Assembly (NCBI GenBank): GCA_963718635.1
Contig: OY970367.1
Location: 930,001-994,000 of the forward strand
Origin: JAIOQJ01 sp963718635
Lineage (GTDB): Bacteria; Planctomycetota; Planctomycetia; Gemmatales; Gemmataceae
DNA length: 64,000 nt
Reading direction: 5' to 3'
Below, one piece after another: positions 1 through 10,200 of the stretch. The notes beneath the pieces are model-generated. The model saw only the letters and a program-made list of their open reading frames with translations, was not told the DNA's origin and searched no databases. Numbering within the stretch: the stretch's first letter is position 1; each line of letters begins with the position of its first letter. The position numbers and the translations under genes are program-made.

Positions 1-181
1 TGAAAAGTTCGCCCGGTTTCGTGCGTGTGATCAGATTGGGATCGATGCGCGAGTCCGAACAGGTGATGAACAGCGTATCGGGGTTTTGACCTCGAGCCAA
101 ATGCTCGAAGAGGTCTCGCTGCGATCGAAACGTGCTTTCTTGAAAGTGATGAATGCCTTCGACAAGACGATGAATAGGCAT
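1..181 (-). CDS. Beta-class carbonic anhydrase, N-terminal part (cut by window edge)
   Basis: The gene reads leftwards from an ATG at 181 and leaves the window after about 60 codons. The visible protein has the N-terminal beta-carbonic anhydrase pattern, ending in LFITCSDSRIDPNLI. The CSDSR motif supplies the first zinc cysteine and the Asp-Arg dyad of this family, which interconverts CO2 and bicarbonate. No signal peptide is visible, so a cytoplasmic enzyme is expected. The STAS gene lies 120 bp upstream on the same strand. The C-terminal His and Cys zinc ligands lie outside the window, so completeness cannot be judged. Confidence 0.85.
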   Translation of the reverse strand, partial: MPIHRLVEGIHHFQESTFRSQRDLFEHLARGQNPDTLFITCSDSRIDPNLITRTKPGELF

Positions 182-301
182 TTGTTTTCCTAAGTTACCT
201 GGTCCGAAGACTCATAGCTCTTGAGGCAAGTGCGCTTGGGCGATCGTCGCCTACTCAGTTTGAGGCGAAGCCTCGCTGGAGATTAGCAAAATGTGATCGA
301 A

Positions 302-648
302 TTACCCCAACGCGGCCAACGCCTCGGCTTCCGTCGGGAAGAGACGAACGGCCCCGGATAGACCGACCACGTTGAAAATGTTCGTCACGGCCGGCTTTGA
401 ATGCAGAAGGACAGACGGCGTGCATCATTATTCAGCTTTTTGATGGCCACATAAAAGACGCGCAGCCCGGCACTGCTGATGTAATCGAGTTCACCGAGAG
501 AAAATAAAATTTGACTGGCGCCGGCGTCGATGGCTTCGACGACACGTTTTTCGAAGTCGTCCGCTCCCGTTATGCTCAGGCGACCTTTGAGCCGGAAAAC
601 GGGCACGCTCCCGTGATGAAACAGTTCGATATCCACAAAATTCCCCAC
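302..648 (-). CDS. STAS-domain anti-sigma factor antagonist (RsbV/SpoIIAA-like), frame broken once
   Basis: The protein is a single STAS domain. The core LGELDYISSAGLRVFYVAIKK carries the SSAG segment whose serine is phosphorylated by RsbW-type kinases in this family. Read without correction it stops near 385. One base before that, another frame continues with a normal STAS C-terminus (KPAVTNIFNVVGLSGAVRLF, then PTEAEALAALG) to a stop at 302-304. A single missing base near 412-418 therefore restores a protein of about 115 residues, the usual family length. It is divergent to the phosphatase and kinase genes at 772-2819, which are its likely partners in a partner-switching circuit controlling an alternative sigma factor or another output. 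Confidence 0.8.
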
Positions 649-771
649 TTATTTCGGAGAGGTTTTGTAAGAATACATAATCATTAAGTCGGATGCGAGT
701 GGATTTCAGACGATTTTATCAACTCTCCCGTTGCTCACTATATTGAGTGCCATCGAGTATTAGAGGGAGAA

Positions 772-2399
772 ATGAGCGCCTTAATCATCGTGCAGGGGCC
801 GCGCAAGGCGAACGAATCCCCTTAATAGCCAAGCGATCGCGGTTTGGCCGCGACCGCGACATGGAGATCTATCTTTCTTCGGACCGCGTCAGCCGGCAAC
901 ATGCCGCCATTCACTTCGAAGACGACCAGGCGTTCATTGAGGATCTCGGCAGTCGCAACGGCACCTATCTGAATGGAAAGAAGATCGAGAAGCGCGAGCC
1001 GTTGACTCCATCCGATCAGCTGGCGATCGGTGAATTCGTCTTCAGGCTCGCGGGGGCGCCGGCGACAATTCTTGCAACGAAGAAGCCCGAGAGCGATCTG
1101 CACATCCGCGAACAGGTTCATGCAAATTCGACTAACCAAGAGCTTTTCGCACAGAACCCGGTCCAAAAACTGCAAATTGTGCTGGAAATTACCCAAACAT
1201 TGAGCACTTCGACCGAAGTCAATCCCCTTTTGGAAAACTTGCTAGGCAGGCTTTTACACTTATTCCCCAGGGCGGACCGCGGCCTGATCATCCGCTGTGA
1301 GGGCGACAACCTCGTGGTTCGCGCGCAGCAATCGCGACGGGGCGGCACAAACGTCGATTTTTCGTTCAGCCGCACCATCGTCGCGAAATCGCTTGCCGAT
1401 GGTATGGGCATTCTCAGCGACGACCTCGTCAAGGACGACCGCTTTCAAGCTAGTCAGTCGATCCGCGACAGCGAAACGCTTTCCCTTATCTGTGTGCCTC
1501 TGATCGCCAAGGATGGCCGCCGGCTGGGAATCGTGCAGCTCGATCGGATCGGCTCGATCATGCCGTTCCAGATTGAAGACTTGCGCTTACTCACGACGAT
1601 CTGCCTTCAGGTGGCGGTCGTTCTGGAGAACGCGGTGGCCCAAGCCGAGCGATTTCAACATGCGCTGTTGCGCAAGGAATTGTCGATCGCGCGAGATGTG
1701 CAGATGGGCTATTTGCCTACCGACTTTTCGCCGAAGCCGGGCTATCAAATTTTTGCGAGCATTCAGCCGGCCCGCGATGTTTCCGGCGATTTATACGACT
1801 TTATTGCGCTGCCGAGCGGGAAAGTCGCCTTCCTCGTTGGCGACGTATCGGGCAAAGGCTTGCCCGCCGCCATGTTCATGATCGCCGTGCGCACGCTAAG
1901 TCGGCACATGGCGCCGTTGGGCGGCGGCCCGGTCGCTACCGTCACCCGACTCAACCATGCGCTCGCCGCCGACAATCCCGCGATGATGTTCGTGACCCTG
2001 TCGTACGGCATTTTCGATCCAAAAACCGGAGAAGTGATCATCACCTCGGCCGGACACCCGCCGCCTCTGCTCGTGAAGCGCTCGGGAGCGGTTGAGGAGA
2101 TCGCTGTGCCGCCCGGTCAAGTTCTCGGGTTTGCCATCGGGGATTTTCGATTGGCCGATGTCCGCTTGACTCTGCAGCCCGGTGAAACGCTCGTTCTTTA
2201 TAGTGATGGAGTTTCCGAGGCCTTTGCCCCCGATGGTGAAGCAATGTTCGGCGTCGAGTCGTTGCAGAATGCCCTATCGGGCAGCGCTGGCCGCCCGCTC
2301 GTCGATTGTGCTGCGGCCGTCAATGAGGCGCTGCAAGACTTTTCTGGAAATGGAGAAATTCAGGATGATCAGACATTACTCTTGTTGCGGAGACTGTAA
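772..2399 (+). CDS. FHA-GAF-PP2C (SpoIIE/RsbU-type) serine phosphatase, frame broken near the N-terminus
   Basis: Domain order: FHA (about residues 10-95, with FGRDRDMEIYL, SRQHAAI and GSRNGTYLNG), GAF (about 140-300), then a SpoIIE/PP2C phosphatase (about 320-542, with SGDLYDF, GDVSGKG, SAGHPPP and YSDGVSEAF). I chose the ATG at 772 because a purine-rich GAGGGAGA precedes it and it gives the typical FHA start MSALIIVQGPRK. That frame then meets a stop, while GERIPLIAKRSRFG continues one base away. One missing G near 806-809 (AAGGGC read as AAGGC) explains this. Such enzymes dephosphorylate STAS antagonists. The FHA domain suggests docking to a phosphothreonine protein and the GAF domain ligand sensing. 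The RsbW-like gene follows after 6 bp. Confidence 0.87.
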
Positions 2400-2405
2400 C
2401 TTCTC

Positions 2406-2819
2406 GTGTCCGACCATTTCCAACTTATTCTGGACAGCTCGCTCGACGAAATCGACGTCCTCGCAGAGCGAGTCGAAATCTTTGCGACTTCTCAGGCCAT
2501 ATCCCCGGATACGTTGGGCGCCGTTCTGCTGGCGCTTGAGGAAGTCATCAGCAATGTCATTAAGTATGGCTATAAGGGCGAAGCGGGACAATCCATCGTC
2601 GTGGAAATCAAACGTGAAAACGATCTGCTTATGATCAAAGTGGAAGATTCTTCTCCCCCTTTCAATCCGCTGAGCATCGCCGATCCGAATCTCGCCAAAC
2701 CCATGTCGGAACGGGAACCCGGAGGGCTCGGCATTCACCTCATTAAACACCTTATGACGCGAATCGAATACGAATACAGCCAGGGGAAAAACCGGCTGAC
2801 GCTTTGGAAAAGCGTGTAG
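2406..2819 (+). CDS. RsbW/SpoIIAB-like anti-sigma regulatory kinase (HATPase_c_2)
   Basis: A 137-residue GHKL-type ATPase domain. LALEEVISNVIKYGY is the N box, VEDSSPPFNPL takes the place of the G1 box, and GGLGIHLIKHLMTRIEY is the G2 region. The GTG start lies 6 bp after the phosphatase stop, so the two genes are probably co-transcribed. Family members phosphorylate STAS antagonists on serine and hold an alternative sigma factor or other target inactive. With the STAS protein at 302-648 and the phosphatase, this makes a complete partner-switching set. The target sigma factor is not in the window. Confidence 0.85.
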   Translation: MSDHFQLILDSSLDEIDVLAERVEIFATSQAISPDTLGAVLLALEEVISNVIKYGYKGEAGQSIVVEIKRENDLLMIKVEDSSPPFNPLSIADPNLAKPMSEREPGGLGIHLIKHLMTRIEYEYSQGKNRLTLWKSV

Positions 2820-2831
2820 TCGTACGCGTAA

Positions 2832-2854
2832 GCGACGCAATGATACTGCGTCGC
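2832..2854. terminator. Hairpin between converging genes
   Basis: Perfect 8-bp arms (GCGACGCA at 2832-2839 and TGCGTCGC at 2847-2854) lie between the stop of the RsbW-like gene and the stop of the converging response regulator. There is no clear T-run, so it may be a repeat of the GCGxAAGCGACG kind seen elsewhere in the window rather than a true terminator. Confidence 0.35.
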
Positions 2855-2883
2855 CGGCGTGTCCCGCTAACAAGAAACTGCTC

Positions 2884-3510
2884 TCAGGCTAACCGCATCG
2901 GCGGGAGCCCTGCTGCGGCCAACTGAGGCGCCACTTCCGTTTGGAAACAGTCGGGGCAAATGCTATGGCTGAAATTGGCGTTCGACCGCGCCGCGATATA
3001 AATCTCCACCTGCTGCCAGTAATTTTGATCGTCGCGAATTTTCTTGCAGTAGCCGCAGATCGGCATCAAGCCTTGCAACTGGCGAACCTGCGTCAGCGAG
3101 TCTTCCAATGTGCGCACACGCTCGGCAAGAGTCTTCTGCAATTCGATAACGCGCTTGCCGACCTGCAGACGCGCGCGGAGTTCCTCGCGATCAAACGGCT
3201 TAGTCAGGTAATCATCCGCGCCGCTGTCGAGGCCGACGACCACGCTGTTTTTGTCGGCCTTGGCGGTCAATAGGATCACGTAAGTCGGCTCGGCGGTCGG
3301 GTGCTCGCGCAGCCGACGGCAGACATCGACGCCGTCCAGCCCCGGCATCATCCAATCGAGGATGGCAAGTTTCGGGGCGTCGGGACGCTGGAGCAAATCC
3401 CAGGCAGCGGCGCCGTCGGAAACCGCGGTCACGCTGTAGCCCAGTTTGACGAGAATCGTTTCAAGAACCCGGCGCGAAACCGCATCGTCTTCGGCCATCA
3501 GAACTTTCAT
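2884..3510 (-). CDS. Response regulator: REC domain with C-terminal coiled coil and Cys-pair motif
   Basis: Residues 1-118 form a receiver domain: acidic pair EDD at the N-terminus, phospho-acceptor in LAILDWMMPGLDG and the conserved Lys in YLTKPFDREEL. A coiled coil follows (about 120-155, with LQKTLAERVRTLEDSL). The C-terminus has the accessory motif PICGYCKKIRDDQNYW followed by SHSICPDCF, a four-Cys pattern found on many bacterial regulators and kinases that may bind metal. There is no DNA-binding domain, so output is probably through protein contact. The ATG overlaps the stop of the upstream hybrid kinase by one base, indicating translational coupling. Confidence 0.9.
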   Translation of the reverse strand: MKVLMAEDDAVSRRVLETILVKLGYSVTAVSDGAAAWDLLQRPDAPKLAILDWMMPGLDGVDVCRRLREHPTAEPTYVILLTAKADKNSVVVGLDSGADDYLTKPFDREELRARLQVGKRVIELQKTLAERVRTLEDSLTQVRQLQGLMPICGYCKKIRDDQNYWQQVEIYIAARSNANFSHSICPDCFQTEVAPQLAAAGLPPMRLA

Positions 3511-6500
3511 CAGATACGATCCTTTGCACCGGAGTGCGATTCAACAAATTCCGTTAGAGCAGGGATAAATCGGCGCATCGAGTCATGGAGATTCCACACG
3601 ATTGGCGACAGCGACGAGATCGAATTCCCGGACTGCGTTCGATCCTCCAGTTTCTGCGCCGCTGCGTATACTTCCTGCACTCCGAGATAGGCCACCGCGC
3701 CTTTGAGCGTATGGGCCGCCCGCCCCATGCTGCGCAGCTCGCCGCTGGCCACGGCCTGATCGAGATCGAGCATGAACTGCGGCGCTTCCCGAAGAAAGAT
3801 TTCGCAGACTTCGTGCAGCAGCCCTTCATCCCCCGCTAATCGCTCCAAAGCGACTTTCGAGTCGAACGAATTAGAAGTGGTCTCCGCCTGCGGCACTTCA
3901 CATATTTCGACGGTGCGACGTTCCATGACATTGGCCAGAGCACGACGGACTTCCTCAACTTGTACGGGCTTAGCAAGGTAATCGTCCATGCCGGAATTCA
4001 GGCAGCGTTCGCGATCGCCTTTCATCGCGTGGGCCGTCATGCCGATGATCGGCAGACGTTCGCCTGTTTCTTTCTCTCGTTCGCGAATGGCGCCGGTCGC
4101 TTCGAAGCCATCCATAATGGGCATCTGCACGTCCATGAACACGACATCGAACGACTGCCGCTGAAGTGCGTCTACCGCCTCTTGGCCGTTGTTGGAGATG
4201 GTGACGTGATGGCCTAGTTTTTCGAGGATCCCACGAGCAACGCGCTGATTCACCGCGTTGTCTTCCACCAGCAAGATTCTCTGGGAAGGACCGGCGGCGG
4301 CAATAGTTGGCACACTTGGCGAAACAACGGACTTTCGGCTGCCTAGATGGAGCGCTCGCAAAATGTTTTCGAGCAGTTCATCAGGTTGCACCGGCTTGAT
4401 CAAACAGGCGGCGATACCCAGTTCGCGGCTTCGAGCAGCGTCGCCTGCTTGATTCGCCGACGTGAGGAGCATGATCGCGGGCCGTTCGGGCGATTGCCAT
4501 TCATCGCGAATCGATTCGACCACATCAAAGCCATCCACATCCGGCATGCAGACATCGAGCAACATGAGGTGGAACGGATGACTTTCACTCATCGACTGCC
4601 GTAAGGCGGCTAACGCGGCTTCTCCACTGGAGACGTCGGTCGGCTTCATGCCCCAGTTGGCCACGGTTTCTCGCAAGATGCGCCGGTTCGTCGCGTTGTC
4701 ATCCACTATCAGCACGGGAACGTTTTGCAGAGTCGGCGGCGGGTCGAACCGCAGCGGCGGCTGATCGCTCAAACTGAAAGGCGCCGTGAAGTGGAAGCTG
4801 CTTCCCTCGCCGAGCGAGCTATCGACCGCCAACGTGCCTCCCATCATGCGCACGAGTTGTGCGGAGATGGAGAGGCCTAGGCCGGTGCCGCCGTAACGCC
4901 GAGTTGTCGAGCCATCGGCTTGAGCAAACGCCTGAAAAATCAGCCGTTGCTTATCGGCCGGAATGCCGATTCCCGTATCGCGCACTTCGAAGTAGAGTTG
5001 TAGCGGCTGACCTTCGATCGGGGCGATGGCGCCGCTCTTTTCACTTTCGAGGCAGACAGTCACCACTACTTCGCCCTGCTCGGTGAATTTCAAGGAATTC
5101 CCGACTAGATTCACCACGATCTGACGAAGGCGAACGGGATCGCCGACCAAGTCGTCCGGCACGTTGGGACTGATCTTCCACGCCAGTTCAAGCCCCTTTT
5201 CGTGAGCCCGATAGGCCAGCGTCTTCAGCGTGCTTCCCAAGGTCGAACGCAACGGAAAGACAATGCAATCGAGATCGAGCTTGCCCGCTTCGATCTTGGA
5301 GAAGTCGAGTATGTCGTTGATTACCGTCAACAACACATGGGCGGATGAGCGCACTGTTTGCAGATAATCGCGCTGGACTTCGGACAGATCCGTATCAAGC
5401 GCCAGTTCGCACATGCCGATGATGCCGTTCATCGGCGTGCGGATTTCATGGCTCATATTGGCCAGGAATTCGCTCTTGGCCCGGTTGGCTGCCTCGGCCG
5501 CCTGACGAGCTTTGGCCGACTCCGCCTCGGCTTCTCGCCGTTGGGAGATGTCCTGAATCTGAGCGATGAAGTAGAGTGGCCGGCCATCGGAATCCCGCAC
5601 CAGCGACACGCTCAAGAGCACCCAGACCGCGTGACCTTGCTTGTGGAAATACCGCTTCTCCAGCTGGTAGGTTTCGGCTGAACCTTCAATGAGGCGCCGG
5701 GCAAGCTGTAAATCCTGCTGCAAATCGTCAGGGTGAGTAATGGCTTGAAAATCAATCGCCAACAACTCGGCTGGAGTGTAATCGATAATGCGGCAGAGCG
5801 CTTTGTTCACCTCGACCCAGCGTCCCTCGGGCGACACCAAGGCCATGCCGATGGCGGCGTTGTCGAAGGCGCTGCTGAAACGCCGCTGCATTTCGTGCAA
5901 CGATTGAGTCCGCTCCTCGACCGTGGCTTCGATCTTCGCCTGCGTTGCTTGGAGCTCGGCCTGCCGCCGTGCGATCGCCTGCATTTCGTGAAGGCTGCGC
6001 AGGCAGGCCAAGATAAGAAAAACATCTTCGAAGACAACCCAGCCGGAATGCTCCAACCACCGCCAAGCTTCAACCGTGGTCGTGCCGAAAACCGACTGGG
6101 GCCAGAAGAAACCACGCAAGAGGTGATCGAGCGCGACCACTGCGGAAGCCGATATCAGGACGCGCCAATCGCGGTAGAAAGCCAGGAAGGCGAGCGACCC
6201 GAAAATATGGAAGTGCGTCTCAATTCGGCCGCCGGTCAAGTGAATCAGCAGGATCCCCATCATCATCTGCGAGATGCCGATGATGTGACGCGTCGCTGTC
6301 CGGCCCGGCTGCTTCCAGGCGAGCAGCAACGGCAGGCTGATGATTCCACCGCCGAGCAGGACAGCGATCCATACATGGAAATGAATGGCGCTTGTTGAAC
6401 CAATCCACGTAAACGGTGAGACCCATATCGCAATGGCTACAGACGCCAGCCATTGAAATGCCAACAAGCGGGCAAAGAGCCGATCCGTGTGCCGCCAGAT

Positions 6501-6581
6501 GATTTGCTGATGTTCAGCGAGATATTTTGCCGCCAATGCATGAACATCCGCGTCCACACGGGCAGCCTTCGACTCTTGCAT
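3510..6581 (-). CDS. Membrane hybrid histidine kinase: PAS-HisKA-HATPase-REC-REC-HPt
   Basis: A 1023-residue complete phosphorelay in one chain. Residues about 35-200 hold several hydrophobic segments (a membrane sensor region with HFHVW and THFHIFGS His-rich turns). A coiled coil leads to a PAS domain at about 235-350. The HisKA domain has FLANMSHEIRTPMNG with the phosphorylated His. The HATPase has NSLKFT, DTGIGIP and GGTGLGLSIS. Two receivers follow, with acceptors in LLDVCMPDVDG and VFMDVQMPIMDG, then an HPt domain near the end with AAHTLKGA. The layout allows a His-Asp-His-Asp relay to the adjacent REC protein. The signal sensed is not evident. Confidence 0.93.
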   Translation of the reverse strand: MQESKAARVDADVHALAAKYLAEHQQIIWRHTDRLFARLLAFQWLASVAIAIWVSPFTWIGSTSAIHFHVWIAVLLGGGIISLPLLLAWKQPGRTATRHIIGISQMMMGILLIHLTGGRIETHFHIFGSLAFLAFYRDWRVLISASAVVALDHLLRGFFWPQSVFGTTTVEAWRWLEHSGWVVFEDVFLILACLRSLHEMQAIARRQAELQATQAKIEATVEERTQSLHEMQRRFSSAFDNAAIGMALVSPEGRWVEVNKALCRIIDYTPAELLAIDFQAITHPDDLQQDLQLARRLIEGSAETYQLEKRYFHKQGHAVWVLLSVSLVRDSDGRPLYFIAQIQDISQRREAEAESAKARQAAEAANRAKSEFLANMSHEIRTPMNGIIGMCELALDTDLSEVQRDYLQTVRSSAHVLLTVINDILDFSKIEAGKLDLDCIVFPLRSTLGSTLKTLAYRAHEKGLELAWKISPNVPDDLVGDPVRLRQIVVNLVGNSLKFTEQGEVVVTVCLESEKSGAIAPIEGQPLQLYFEVRDTGIGIPADKQRLIFQAFAQADGSTTRRYGGTGLGLSISAQLVRMMGGTLAVDSSLGEGSSFHFTAPFSLSDQPPLRFDPPPTLQNVPVLIVDDNATNRRILRETVANWGMKPTDVSSGEAALAALRQSMSESHPFHLMLLDVCMPDVDGFDVVESIRDEWQSPERPAIMLLTSANQAGDAARSRELGIAACLIKPVQPDELLENILRALHLGSRKSVVSPSVPTIAAAGPSQRILLVEDNAVNQRVARGILEKLGHHVTISNNGQEAVDALQRQSFDVVFMDVQMPIMDGFEATGAIREREKETGERLPIIGMTAHAMKGDRERCLNSGMDDYLAKPVQVEEVRRALANVMERRTVEICEVPQAETTSNSFDSKVALERLAGDEGLLHEVCEIFLREAPQFMLDLDQAVASGELRSMGRAAHTLKGAVAYLGVQEVYAAAQKLEDRTQSGNSISSLSPIVWNLHDSMRRFIPALTEFVESHSGAKDRI

Positions 6582-6768
6582 CGACAGTTCCTATCGAGAA
6601 CGGAGTTCACGTGCCTTGACGTTGAACTCTGGCATGAATTGCCTGCGGATATGCTCGGCTATTACTGTTTTCTGATAAGTGGCTTACGAGGGCAGGCATA
6701 AAAATTTGCTCTGGGCTCAACAAGTCACTTGTCGGACGGACGCGTCAGCAACGAACGGCGGCATGCAC

Positions 6769-7344
6769 TCAATCGACGATCGGACAGCCATAAACGGGAA
6801 ATGAGATATACTCAGTCGTCTCACCTTTCAGACGAGCTCGTAGCGCCTGTTCTGCAACGTTGCCGCCTGTGTAGCCGCGCGCCCGCGTGATGCCGCCGCT
6901 GAAGAGCAACGAGCCATCGGGATGGAACAGCAGGAGATGCCCAGAAGTAACGGCGCCATGACGCTTCGCCTCTCGGCCTTCCTCATCCCAATCAACTTGA
7001 ACGCCGGGGACCTGCCTGATTTGTTCCCAAGCCGTTCCAGAAGGTCGTTCGGGCGAGACATCGTCTTTTGGTCTGAAGAGCTGGATATGCACATCGACCT
7101 CCGAGCAGTCTACCAACGTCCGAGATAGCTCCTGAAGAGTAGCCCGCGTGCAAGGACAATAAGGATGCGCGAACAACCAAAGCTGGAAACGCTTGCTGCC
7201 CTCTGTTTTGACTGCCTGCTCGTCGGCGATGGCTGAAGGGATGCTGCCGGCAATGGAATCGTGGTTCATCCAAAAGCCGAAGCCGCATAGCAGACTGCTT
7301 GCCCACAGAAAAATCATCAGTGCGGTGATGCTCGGCGAGCGCAT
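6769..7344 (-). CDS. Secreted or membrane-anchored RedB-like protein, thioredoxin-like fold suspected
   Basis: 191 residues with an N-terminal hydrophobic segment (about 8-25, IFLWASSLLCGFGFW) that is either a signal peptide or an anchor. The body has LWLFAHPYCPCTRATLQEL, where a CPC pair in a beta-strand/helix context resembles a thioredoxin-like active site, and later LLLFHPDGSLLFSGGIT. The C-terminus has VYGCPIVD. Planctomycete proteins of this kind are often annotated RedB. I recognise the likeness only from motif layout and cannot state a substrate. It follows the gene at 7426-7788 on the same strand after 81 bp. No convincing ribosome-binding site supports the start. Confidence 0.6.
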   Translation of the reverse strand: MRSPSITALMIFLWASSLLCGFGFWMNHDSIAGSIPSAIADEQAVKTEGSKRFQLWLFAHPYCPCTRATLQELSRTLVDCSEVDVHIQLFRPKDDVSPERPSGTAWEQIRQVPGVQVDWDEEGREAKRHGAVTSGHLLLFHPDGSLLFSGGITRARGYTGGNVAEQALRARLKGETTEYISFPVYGCPIVD

Positions 7345-7425
7345 ACGGTATTACCGATCTTCAACAAACTGGTGCGGCGAAGACACTTCTCTTAGCATGA
7401 ATTCGCGGTTGCAGCAAACGACGCG

Positions 7426-7788
7426 TTAGCCGGCCACTCTGCGCGAGTTCTTAGCTTCTCGCTCAAGCTTCTCGAGCAGTTGCAACAGCCATTGCGTCAT
7501 GCATGCTATGGAACACCATTGCAAATCAAACTGACCGCCTGCCAAATTATTGACGATACCGATGTCAGCCGATCCTTTCATATCAGCGTCACTCCTGCTG
7601 TGGAAGCCGATATTGAAGAATGCTTGGAGCTGCTCCGTATTGACTGAGTCGCCACTCTGGTCAAGCTGAAGCGATCCGGCGCTCAGATAAGCGAAACCGT
7701 CGGCAAACGCTTTGCCGCAAATAGGACAAAATCCATCAGCGGGCCAGAAACAACGATCGGTGTTCGTAAGCAAAGGCAACGTGAGCAT
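7426..7788 (-). CDS. Small protein with two Cys pairs, function unknown
   Basis: I start at the ATG at 7788 because GAGGGAA precedes it at a good distance. An in-frame ATG 30 bases earlier lacks this. The 120-residue product has FCPICGKAF near the N-terminus and QWCSIACMTQWLLQLLEK near the C-terminus, so a CxxC and a CxxxC pair could form one zinc site. There is no signal peptide. The C-terminal helix is amphipathic and basic. It lies divergent to the cobalamin riboswitch and upstream of the RedB-like gene. I do not recognise the family. Confidence 0.6.
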   Translation of the reverse strand: MLTLPLLTNTDRCFWPADGFCPICGKAFADGFAYLSAGSLQLDQSGDSVNTEQLQAFFNIGFHSRSDADMKGSADIGIVNNLAGGQFDLQWCSIACMTQWLLQLLEKLEREAKNSRRVAG

Positions 7789-7898
7789 GTGTCTTCCCTC
7801 AAAGCCCGCATCAATCACTTTGTGCTCCGGCGCTGTGACTCTTTATACAAATCGGCCTGGTGGCCGAGCGCCAGTCGATCCGCTAAGATAACCCCGTC

Positions 7899-8078
7899 GA
7901 CAGGTGCCGAGGCAATCAGCAATGATTCGCCGAGGCTGAAAAGGGAAGACGGTGAAAATCCGTCGTGGGGCCGCCGCTGTAATCGGCAAGAACCCTGGAC
8001 CATTGATGCCACTGCGGAAACGCGGGAAGGCAGTCCGGGATTCGTTCGGAGCCGTAAGCCAGAAGACCTGCCTGCCGA
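7899..8078 (+). promoter_or_regulatory. Cobalamin (adenosylcobalamin-class) riboswitch
   Basis: The order of conserved B12-aptamer elements is present: P1 arm CAGGTGCC at 7901, AAAAGGGAA at 7939-7947, the GACGG-TGAAAATC-CGTC hairpin at 7948-7964, GCCGCTGTAATCGGC near 7973, the B12-box area GCCACTG at 8008-8014 with GGGAAGGC at 8024-8031, and GCCAGAAGACCTG at 8058-8070, whose ACCTG closes P1 with CAGGT. The aptamer lies on the plus strand about 120 bp before the DUF1559 gene and reads towards it. Family knowledge: B12 binding normally represses the downstream genes, which usually encode B12 uptake, synthesis or B12-independent isozymes. Confidence 0.9.
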
Positions 8079-8198
8079 CTTTGCGTTCGAAGCTTCGGTC
8101 ACAAGCTCGACGGCACGGGATGAGTCCGCACGCGCGGGCGCTCGGCCGCCTTGGACCGTGGCTTTCTGACTGCCCGGTCCGGCAGGAAGGGTTATCCC

Positions 8199-9104
<906 letters not shown>

Positions 9105-9143
9105 TCGTAACCGTAAGTCTAAATTCTCAACAGGAGCTGGTTC

Positions 9144-9956
9144 ATGCATTGGTTTTCGTTTGCGCTTAGCAGTATCTTCGTTTGCTTCCAGTTTTTGTCG
9201 GCACGCGCTGATGTCGTGACGTTCGAAGATCTGAGTCTTCCTCCGAGTTCATACCAAAATGGTTCGGGCCTCTCTCCAGCAGGCTCATTCACAAGTGGCG
9301 GCGCCGTTTTCAACAATAGCTACGATTCGACATATGGCTCCTGGTCCGGATGGTCGTACTCCAACGTCAACGATGTGACGACGCCCGGATACGGAAATCA
9401 GTATGCCGCCTATACGCTGTCCAATAGCGGCAAAGGCGCCGGCAGCTCTGCGAATTACGCAGTCGCCTACGATAATAGTCCCGGCGATTCCACCATCTTG
9501 CTGCCTACTGGACAAAGGCCATTGTCGATGCAGGTGACGAACACCACGTACGCCGCGCTGACAATGAAGAACGGCGATTCGTTCGGAGATACACCATTTG
9601 CCAAAGGAGATTTTTTCCTGCTGACCATCAACGGACTGGATGCAAATGGCAATTCGACCGGCTCAATACCCTTTTATCTTGCGCAACCGGACGACACTAA
9701 TCAGAATATCGTTTCCGATTGGACGAATGTGAATTTATCCAGCCTTTCGGATACAACAACAATGCTGTCATTTGGTCTGACGACGTCGCAAAACGACCAA
9801 TACGGCCCACTAACGCCCACCTATTTTGCCATTGACGACCTGCAAACGGCTGCCGTCCCCGAACCTGGCCCAATGATTTTGCTTTCATTCGCTTTGGCAG
9901 TATTCGGCATTGTCTGGCGGTTCAAGAAGCAACGGGCGATGTTCGCGTGTTCTTGA
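9144..9956 (+). CDS. DUF4465-like secreted protein with PEP-CTERM anchor
   Basis: 270 residues: a signal peptide (about 1-20, ending SARA), then a jelly-roll-like domain with the DUF4465 pattern VTFEDLSLPP, FTSGGAVFNNSYD, GSWSGWSYSNVND, GYGNQYAAYT and NYAVAYD, and a PEP-CTERM sorting signal (VPEPGPMILLSF, a transmembrane stretch, then WRFKKQR). The start follows AGGAG. Family members in gut Bacteroidota (BtuH) have, as I recall, been reported as surface B12-binding lipoproteins. Here the gene lies in the apparent transcript controlled by the cobalamin riboswitch, which fits a B12-related surface role. The anchor differs: PEP-CTERM in place of a lipobox. Binding itself is inference. Confidence 0.85.
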   Translation: MHWFSFALSSIFVCFQFLSARADVVTFEDLSLPPSSYQNGSGLSPAGSFTSGGAVFNNSYDSTYGSWSGWSYSNVNDVTTPGYGNQYAAYTLSNSGKGAGSSANYAVAYDNSPGDSTILLPTGQRPLSMQVTNTTYAALTMKNGDSFGDTPFAKGDFFLLTINGLDANGNSTGSIPFYLAQPDDTNQNIVSDWTNVNLSSLSDTTTMLSFGLTTSQNDQYGPLTPTYFAIDDLQTAAVPEPGPMILLSFALAVFGIVWRFKKQRAMFACS

Positions 9957-10028
9957 ATTCAAACTCGTAGCGGGAAAGGAGAGGGGGTTAATCCTTTCCC
10001 TTACCTTATGTCGTGGTTTTCACCGACT

Positions 10029-10079
10029 CTTCTGGAAATATTTCCAGAAGGGCTTTCCCGAGAAAATCGTAGGAAAACG
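10029..10079 (+). repeat. GGAAATATTTCC palindrome, copy 1
   Basis: Perfect 22-bp palindrome at 10029-10050 (arm CTTCTGGAAAT) followed by the family tail CGAGAAAATCGTAGGAAAAC on the right. The tail marks plus orientation. Confidence 0.85.
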
Positions 10080-10145
10080 AACAGCGAGAGCGAAATCGAA
10101 TTAGTCGAGTCCGCTACTCAAAGCCTGGGCGTTGCGGCTGGCTAC

Positions 10146-10200
10146 GACGCTTGGGGAAATATTTCCCCAAGCGTCTTTCCGAGAAATTCGCGGGAAAACG
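10146..10200 (+). repeat. GGAAATATTTCC palindrome, copy 2
   Basis: Perfect 30-bp palindrome at 10146-10175 (arm GACGCTTGGGGAAAT) followed by the tail CGAGAAATTCGCGGGAAAACG. The arm differs from copy 1 on both sides in a complementary way. Confidence 0.85.

Noticed and set aside
747..771. GTG at 747 as start of the FHA-PP2C gene
   Set aside because: It gives an unnatural N-terminus. The ATG at 772 with GAGGGAGA upstream gives the standard FHA start once a missing base is allowed for.
5733..6398. 221-codon open frame on the plus strand inside the hybrid kinase
   Set aside because: It overlaps the membrane and PAS region of an unambiguous histidine kinase, and its product has no domain or ribosome-binding site.
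7426..7788. Riboswitch control of the neighbouring small Cys-pair gene
   Set aside because: The aptamer is on the plus strand and reads away from this minus-strand gene.
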